From: Janibacter cremeus
GTDB lineage: Bacteria; Actinomycetota; Actinomycetes; Actinomycetales; Dermatophilaceae
Assembly (NCBI RefSeq): GCF_013409205.1
Contig: NZ_JACCAE010000001.1
Span: forward strand, 2,914,001-2,978,000
DNA: 64,000 bases
Direction: 5' to 3'
Position numbers and translations under genes: made by a program. Every line of letters starts with the position of its first letter. Within the stretch, counting starts at the first letter, position 1. The notes under the pieces are model-generated. The model worked only from the letters and a program-made list of their open reading frames with translations. It had not been told where the DNA came from and did no database searches. This document shows positions 59,222 to 64,000 of this stretch, piece after piece.

Positions 59222-59995
59222 GTGCCCCTCTACCGCGAGTCCGGGGTCGTGCTGCGCACCCACAAGCTGGGTGAGGCCGACCGGATCATCACCGTGCTCA
59301 CACGCGGCCGCGGCAAGATCCGCACGGTGGCGAAGGGAGTGCGCCGGACCAAGTCGAAGTTCGGCGCCCGCCTCGAGCCGGGGATGCACGTCGACCTCCA
59401 GTGCTACGAGGGGCGCAACCTCGACACCGTGACGCAGACGGAGTCGCTGGACGCCTGGGGCGATGCCCTCGCACGCGACTACCGACGCTGGACCAACGCC
59501 AGCGCCATCCTCGAGACCGCCGATCGGCTCACCGAGGAGCACGAGCCGGCCGTGCAGCAGTACCTGCTCCTGGCCGGAGCGCTGCGCTCCCTCGCGCACG
59601 ACGAGCACGCGCCGGAGCTGGTGCTCGATGCCTATCTGCTGCGTGCCCTCGCGGTCGCCGGGTGGGCGCCGAGCTTCCACGACTGCGCCCGCTGCGGCGA
59701 AGAGGGCCCGCACCGGGCCTTCCACGTCGCCTCCGGTGGGGTCCTGTGCCGCAGCTGCCGGATGCCCGGCTCGTCGGCGCCCGCACCGCAGACGCTCGAT
59801 CTGCTCGCCGCGCTGCTCACCGGTGACTGGGCCAGCGCCGATGACTCCCTCGACCGGCACCGCCGCGAGGGCTCGGGGCTGGCGGCTGCCTTCCTCCAGT
59901 GGCACCTCGAGCGCGGGGTGCTCTCCCTCCGCCATGTTGATCGCAGCGTCGATCGAGACCCTGCCGACCGCACCCAACCGCAGAGGACCGGATGA
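59222..59995 (+). CDS. recO: DNA repair protein RecO
   Basis: 257 residues: an N-terminal OB fold ([25 protein letters not shown]), a helical domain, and the zinc site CARCGEEG ... CRSCR. It loads RecA with RecFR. The GTG at 59222 gives the conserved LYRESGVV start; GACAAT ends 6 nt upstream (leaderless). uppS follows with an ATGA overlap, a standard actinobacterial pair. Confidence 0.94.
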   Translation: MPLYRESGVVLRTHKLGEADRIITVLTRGRGKIRTVAKGVRRTKSKFGARLEPGMHVDLQCYEGRNLDTVTQTESLDAWGDALARDYRRWTNASAILETADRLTEEHEPAVQQYLLLAGALRSLAHDEHAPELVLDAYLLRALAVAGWAPSFHDCARCGEEGPHRAFHVASGGVLCRSCRMPGSSAPAPQTLDLLAALLTGDWASADDSLDRHRREGSGLAAAFLQWHLERGVLSLRHVDRSVDRDPADRTQPQRTG

Positions 59996-60774
59996 GTCGC
60001 TACGCCACCCCCTTCGCCCATCCGAGTGGAGCCACCCCACCGCCGGTGCCCGCGGACCTCGTGCCCGGCCATGTCGCCGTCGTGATGGACGGCAACGGCC
60101 GCTGGGCCAACCAGCGCGGACTGGCGCGCACCAAGGGCCACGAGGCGGGGGAGGGCGCGCTCCTCGACGTCGTCGCCGGGGCCCTGGAGATCGGCGTGCA
60201 GCACCTGTCGACCTACGCCTTCTCCACGGAGAACTGGCGGCGCTCGCCCGACGAGGTCCGCTTCCTGATGGGTTTCAACCGCGACGTCATCCGCCGCCGG
60301 CGCGACCAGCTGCACGCATGGGGTGTGCGCATGCGCTGGGTCGGGCGACGGCCGAAGCTGTGGAGTTCGGTGATCAAGGAGCTCGAGACCGCCCAGGAGA
60401 TGACCAAGGACAACGACGCGATGACGCTGTACTTCTGCGTCAACTACGGCGGTCGCGCCGAGATCGCCGATGCCGTGCGGGGGATCGCGCAGGACGTGAA
60501 GTCCGGGCGGCTGAAGGGCTCGCGCATCGACGAGCGGACGATCGCGCGCTACCTCACCGAGCCGGACATGCCGGACGTCGACCTCTTCCTGCGCAGCTCG
60601 GGTGAGCAGCGCACGAGCAACTTCCTGCTGTGGCAGTCCGCCTACGCCGAGATGGTCTTCCAGGACACCCTGTGGCCGGACTACGACCGGCGCCACCTCT
60701 GGGAGGCGATCGAGGTCTATGCGGGTCGTGAACGGCGGTACGGCGGTGCGGTGAACGCGCCCACCGCCTCCTGA
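59992..60774 (+). CDS. uppS: cis-Prenyl (isoprenyl) diphosphate synthase
   Basis: 260 residues: makes the long-chain polyprenyl (decaprenyl/undecaprenyl) diphosphate carrier for cell-wall synthesis. Catalytic D33 in [10 protein letters not shown], then [29 protein letters not shown] and the C-terminal [20 protein letters not shown]. The N-terminal 25 residues are Pro-rich, as in actinobacterial Z-type enzymes. It converges on the zur gene. Confidence 0.95.
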   Translation: MSRYATPFAHPSGATPPPVPADLVPGHVAVVMDGNGRWANQRGLARTKGHEAGEGALLDVVAGALEIGVQHLSTYAFSTENWRRSPDEVRFLMGFNRDVIRRRRDQLHAWGVRMRWVGRRPKLWSSVIKELETAQEMTKDNDAMTLYFCVNYGGRAEIADAVRGIAQDVKSGRLKGSRIDERTIARYLTEPDMPDVDLFLRSSGEQRTSNFLLWQSAYAEMVFQDTLWPDYDRRHLWEAIEVYAGRERRYGGAVNAPTAS

Positions 60775-60787
60775 GGAGCGAAGGGGG

Positions 60788-61186
60788 TCACTCCCCGGCG
60801 CATCTCCCGCAGCGTCCGAAGAGCTCCAGGGTGTGCGCCACCTGGGTGAATCCGTGCTCGATGGCCACGCGATCGGCCCATCGCTCCACGGTCGGCCCCT
60901 CCACCTCGACGGTGCGACCGCAGTCGCGGCACACCAAGTGGTGGTGGTGGCCCGTGCTGCAGCGACGGAAGATCTGCTCACCCTCATCCGTACGCAGCTG
61001 GTCGACGATGTCCTCCTCGACCATGGTCTGCAGCGTGCGGTAGACGGTCGCCAACCCGATCTTGTCGCCGGCGGCGTGGAGGCTGGCGTGGATCTCCTGC
61101 GCGGTGCGGAACTCCTCGAACTCCTCGAGGTCCGCCTCGATGGCGATGCGCTGCTTCGTCGGGCGTCGGGTGCGGATGTCGGTCAT
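60788..61186 (-). CDS. zur: Fur-family regulator, probably Zur
   Basis: 132 residues: winged helix (FRTAQEIHASLHAAGDKIGLATVYRTLQTMVEEDIVDQLR) and metal sites GHHHHLVCRDCGRTV and FGRCGRC, giving the structural Cys4 zinc site and the regulatory His/Cys ligands. Placement in the znu operon and the Zur-type boxes upstream argue for zinc rather than iron. ATGA overlap with znuB; the last gene of the operon. Confidence 0.9.
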   Translation of the reverse strand: MTDIRTRRPTKQRIAIEADLEEFEEFRTAQEIHASLHAAGDKIGLATVYRTLQTMVEEDIVDQLRTDEGEQIFRRCSTGHHHHLVCRDCGRTVEVEGPTVERWADRVAIEHGFTQVAHTLELFGRCGRCAGE

Positions 61187-62190
61187 CGGTGGGTCCCTTC
61201 GAGGGGCGAGCGTGGCTCCTCGTGCCCGGGCGCGTGCTCGTCCCAGTGGTCACCGTGCTCGGCGTGGCGGTGGCCGTCGTGGAGGTAGTCGACGTGGTCC
61301 CCGTGGAGGACGGCCTCGTGCCCGCAGTCCTCCCAGTGGATGTGCTCGTGGCCCCCGGTGGTCGTGTGCCGACCACGCCCGATGAGGTGGACGAGCCAGG
61401 CACCGACGGCCGAGGTGATGAAGGCCGCGATCGCCAGCAGGACGATCGTCGCGCCGGACGGGGTGTCTGCGTAGAAGCTGGTGACCACCCCGCCGACGCT
61501 CGTGGTCAGTCCCACGGCGACGGCCCACACCAGGCTGCTGCGGAAGGAATGCCCGAGGCGCTGGCCGGTGGCATTGGGCAGGATCATCAGTGCGCTGATG
61601 AGCAGCAGGCCGATGACGCGCATGGAGATGACGACGGTGACGCCGGTGAGCACCGCGAGCAGGACGTTCGTCGCCAGGACCGGCAGGCCCGAGGCCCTGG
61701 CGTACTCCTCGTCCTGGGCGACCGCGAAGAGTCGCTCGCGCAGCAGGAGCACCGTCACGAGCACGACCCCGGCGAGGGCGGCGAAGGCGATCAGGTCGCT
61801 GCGGGAGACGGTGTTCAGCGCGCCGAAGAGATAGCCCTGCAGGTTGGTCGAGGACCCTTGGGGGGCCTTGGCGAGGATGACGACACCGGCCGCGATGCCG
61901 CCGTAGAACATCACGGCCAGGGCAAGGTCCCCGCTGGTGCGGCCGAAGTGCCGCAGCAGCTCGATCGCCACCGCGGAGACGACGACGACGATCAGGGCGG
62001 CCAGGACGGGGGAGCTCTGGGTGAGCACCCCGATGCCGACACCGGCCAGGGCCACGTGCCCCATCCCGTCGCCGATGAGGGACATGCCGCGCTGGACGAG
62101 GAAGACACCGACCAGTGGGGCGGAGGCGCCGACGAGCACGGCCGCGATGAGGGAGTTGCGCATGAACTCCAGGCTGAGCAGGTCGATCAT
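61183..62190 (-). CDS. znuB: Zinc ABC transporter permease with His-rich tail
   Basis: 335 residues: eight or nine membrane segments (MIDLLSLEFMRNSLIAAVLVG; MSLIGDGMGHVALAGVGIG) of the ABC-3 permease family, then a cytoplasmic tail of about 70 residues with some 17 histidines (GHEHIHWEDCGHEA ... HDGHRHAEHGDHWDEHAPGH). The tail is unusual for ZnuB and may buffer or sense zinc. Coupled to znuC and zur by 4-bp overlaps. Confidence 0.92.
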   Translation of the reverse strand: MIDLLSLEFMRNSLIAAVLVGASAPLVGVFLVQRGMSLIGDGMGHVALAGVGIGVLTQSSPVLAALIVVVVSAVAIELLRHFGRTSGDLALAVMFYGGIAAGVVILAKAPQGSSTNLQGYLFGALNTVSRSDLIAFAALAGVVLVTVLLLRERLFAVAQDEEYARASGLPVLATNVLLAVLTGVTVVISMRVIGLLLISALMILPNATGQRLGHSFRSSLVWAVAVGLTTSVGGVVTSFYADTPSGATIVLLAIAAFITSAVGAWLVHLIGRGRHTTTGGHEHIHWEDCGHEAVLHGDHVDYLHDGHRHAEHGDHWDEHAPGHEEPRSPLEGTHR

Positions 62191-62981
62191 CGGGGGCCTC
62201 CCGTCGTCGGCAGGAACGTCGTGGGGACGGGGGAGGGTGGTGGCTCGTCCTCGCCCACGTGGTGGGTGTGGTCCACCGCGTGCGGGGCGATCTCCTCCGG
62301 TGGCCCGTCGTGGCTGATCCGACCGCCGCTGACGACGACCGCTCGGGTGACCAGGTCTGCCAGCGCGTCCAACTCGTGGGTGACGACGACGAGCGTGGCG
62401 CCGCGCTCCACGAGACGGCGCATCACCGCGACGAGCACTTGCTGGTGTCCCCGGTCGACGCCCGCGGTGGGCTCGTCCATGAGGAAGACCTCCGGGCGGC
62501 TGGCCAACGCACGGGCGATGAGCACGCGGCGCTGCTGCCCACCGGAGAGCGTGGCGACGTCGTGGGCGGCCAGGGTGCCCAGACCGACGACGGCCAGCGC
62601 CTCCCGGACGATGGCCCGGTTGCCCGCGGAGCGGATCCGCCAGGGCGCCCACCAGGGCGTGCGTACCGTGCGACCCATCGTGACGATCTCGGCGGCCGTC
62701 GCCTTGACCGCGGAGGCGAGGGTGTGGCGCTGCGGGACGTAGCCGATGCCGTTGTGGGCGGGGCGGGAGCCGATCGGGGACCCCAGCACCCGGGCGCTGC
62801 CCGCCTGCAGCTCGACGAGTCCGAGGAGGCCCTTGACGAGGGTGGACTTGCCCGCGCCGTTGGGGCCGAGCACGGCGACGACCTCACCTTGCCTGACGGT
62901 CAGGTCGATGTCGCTGACGACCGTGCGGTCCTCGTGGCCGAAGGCAGCGCCGCGTAACTCGATCACCGTCGGGTCGCTCAT
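62187..62981 (-). CDS. znuC: Zinc ABC transporter ATPase
   Basis: 264 residues: Walker A GPNGAGKST, Q-loop GYVPQRHT, signature LSGGQQRRVLIARAL, Walker B VFLMDEPTAGVD, switch His VVTHEL. A short His-rich C-terminal stretch (DHTHHVGEDE) again suggests zinc contact. Overlaps both neighbours by 4 bp. Confidence 0.93.
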   Translation of the reverse strand: MSDPTVIELRGAAFGHEDRTVVSDIDLTVRQGEVVAVLGPNGAGKSTLVKGLLGLVELQAGSARVLGSPIGSRPAHNGIGYVPQRHTLASAVKATAAEIVTMGRTVRTPWWAPWRIRSAGNRAIVREALAVVGLGTLAAHDVATLSGGQQRRVLIARALASRPEVFLMDEPTAGVDRGHQQVLVAVMRRLVERGATLVVVTHELDALADLVTRAVVVSGGRISHDGPPEEIAPHAVDHTHHVGEDEPPPSPVPTTFLPTTGGPR

Positions 62982-63910
62982 CGACACCCCTGCCCCTCGC
63001 GGACCGCGTCGCGGTTGCTGCGCATGATCTCGAAGTAGTCCGAGCCCGCCGACTCCTGCGTCACGCCCTCGATCGGGTCGAGCACGGCGACCGTGGCGCC
63101 CGAGTCGCGTGCGATCGTGTCGGCGAGGTCGCGGGGCACGAGGGGTTCGGCGTACACGGTCGAGATGTCCTCGGCCCTGATGTGGGAGATGAGCTCGGCA
63201 ATCGCTGCGGAGCTCGGCTGCGCATCGGGGCTGAGTCCGCTGACCGAGACCTGGTGGAAGTCGTAGCGATCGGCGAAGTACGCAAAGGCCGCGTGCCCGG
63301 TGACCAGGTCGCGTTGGCTGCAGACGGACAGGTCCTGCTCCAGCTCCTGGTCGAGGTCGGTGAGCTCGGCCGTGAAGGCCGTCGCGTTGGCCCGGTAGTC
63401 CTCGGCGTGTGCCGGGTCGTCCTCGGCGAGTAACTCGGCGATCGCGTCGGCGACGTCGGCGTACCGGGTCGGGTCGAGCCAGAAGTGGGGGTCCCGCGCG
63501 CCGTGGTCGTGACCGTGCGACCCCTCGCCGTGGTCGTGCCCCTCGTGCTCGTCCGCGGCGATGTCGAGCCGGGCCGACTCGGAGACATCGAAGGCGGTCT
63601 CCTGGGTCTGTGTGACGGCGTCGTCGACCGAGGGCTGGAACCCGGAGAGATAAATCAGGTGGTCGGCGCGGCTGGCCTGAAGGACCTGCTTGGGGCTCAG
63701 CTCGAGGTCGTGCGGCTCGGCGCCGGGCTGGGTGAGGTTGCTGACCTGGACGTGCTCCCCGCCGACCTGCTCGGTGGCGTACTGAAGGGGATAGAAGGAC
63801 GTGGTGACCGTGACCGTGTCCTCGTGCTCGGCGGACGTGTCCGTGGACCCGCACGCAGTCAGGGCCAGCAGCAGGGCAGATGTGGTCACGGTGACCGCGG
63901 TCCGGTACAT
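62978..63910 (-). CDS. znuA: Zinc-binding lipoprotein of ABC transporter
   Basis: 310 residues: signal and lipobox LLLALTACGS, then a cluster A-I fold with metal His in EPHDLELSP, a His/Asp loop (DEHEGHDHGEGSHGHDHG), DPHFWLDP, VTGHAAFAYFADRY and AEPLVPRDLADTI. The ATG at 63910 is chosen because a -10 (GAGAAT) ends 7 nt upstream, so the mRNA is leaderless; a GTG at 63925 would start inside the Zur box. First gene of the zinc operon. Confidence 0.93.
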   Translation of the reverse strand: MYRTAVTVTTSALLLALTACGSTDTSAEHEDTVTVTTSFYPLQYATEQVGGEHVQVSNLTQPGAEPHDLELSPKQVLQASRADHLIYLSGFQPSVDDAVTQTQETAFDVSESARLDIAADEHEGHDHGEGSHGHDHGARDPHFWLDPTRYADVADAIAELLAEDDPAHAEDYRANATAFTAELTDLDQELEQDLSVCSQRDLVTGHAAFAYFADRYDFHQVSVSGLSPDAQPSSAAIAELISHIRAEDISTVYAEPLVPRDLADTIARDSGATVAVLDPIEGVTQESAGSDYFEIMRSNRDAVREGQGCR

Positions 63911-63947
63911 GAGAATGATTCTCACTCCCGGTGAGAACGATTGTCAA
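63910..63947 (-). promoter_or_regulatory. znu promoter with two Zur boxes
   Basis: TGAGAATGATTCTCA (63910-63924) is a perfect 15-bp palindrome; TGAGAACGATTGTCA (63932-63946) is a second, near-perfect copy 22 bp away. Both fit the actinobacterial Zur pattern TGAnAATGATTnTCA. They cover the -10 (GAGAAT, 63923-63918) and the -35 (TTGACA, 63947-63942, 18-bp spacer) on the minus strand. Confidence 0.88.
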
Positions 63948-63964
63948 TCTCATCGTCCGGGGGC

Positions 63965-64000
63965 TCACGATCGCAGGGCGACCTGCGCCCCCGGATTCCC
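63965..64000 (-). CDS. Possible C-terminus of the next upstream gene
   Basis: On the minus strand an open frame enters from beyond the window and stops at TGA (63967-63965), ending ...AQVALRS. Only 11 codons are visible, so it cannot be identified; it may be non-coding. Confidence 0.25.
   Translation of the reverse strand, partial: GNPGAQVALRS

Overview
The window is about 70% G+C, densely coded on both strands, with many 4-bp start/stop overlaps and frequent GTG/TTG starts. These traits, the actinobacterial gene order (rpsT, pemK-like, lepA, hemW, hrcA-dnaJ-rsmE, phoH-ybeY-CBS protein-era, leuA, recO-uppS, zur), LexA boxes of the TCGAAC-N4-GTTCGA type and a CIRCE element point to a member of the Actinomycetota. 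The Micrococcales (Intrasporangiaceae-like) is my best guess, but the placement is inference from gene content.

Layout. 1-404: tail of a transglutaminase-fold protein. 421-3739 (-): a gluABCD glutamate-type ABC importer with a hairpin between the binding-protein gene and the permease genes. 3908-10455: miaB, a small antitoxin-like protein, yceI, def-miaA-dapF plus an unknown protein, and an rRNA-methyltransferase-like gene. 10592-12100: a DUF222/HNH nuclease-like gene behind a perfect LexA box. 12186-19940: divergent glpK/glpD, a PNPOx-like gene, hflX, divergent lysE/lysG with operator palindromes, and an HD protein. 19903-24381: a DUF3516-type DEAD/DEAH helicase with DUF4031, a GNAT protein and an unknown protein. 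24549-27100: an operon of a membrane-anchored protein ending in 21 aspartates, a histidine kinase and an OmpR-type regulator. 27093-31952 (-): small membrane protein, PadR repressor, MMPL transporter and a NarL-type two-component system behind a 24-bp-arm operator.

32079-40844: DinG/XPD-type helicase, aldo/keto reductase, holA, rpsT, a lone PemK/MazF-like gene, lepA, an AraC regulator next to a decayed VOC gene, and a DUF4442 protein; two copies of a 49-bp palindromic element lie here. 40917-54315: protein phosphatase, hemW, TRIC channel, fabG-like, DUF3097, the heat-shock set hrcA-dnaJ with rsmE, phoH-ybeY-CBS-era, and asd. 54422-56285: leuA behind a leucine-rich leader peptide. 57203-59161: alkB, whose probable LexA-controlled promoter appears to have been cut away from it by an IS110-family element. 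59222-63910: recO-uppS, and a zur-znuBCA zinc operon with two Zur boxes over a leaderless promoter.

Window-wide signals. About twenty genes have a TAnnnT-like -10 box ending only 6-10 nt before the start codon, which implies leaderless transcripts. The nonamer CGAAGGGGG (either strand) occurs 28 times by eye, where base composition alone would give about two. I found no tRNA, rRNA, CRISPR array or prophage.
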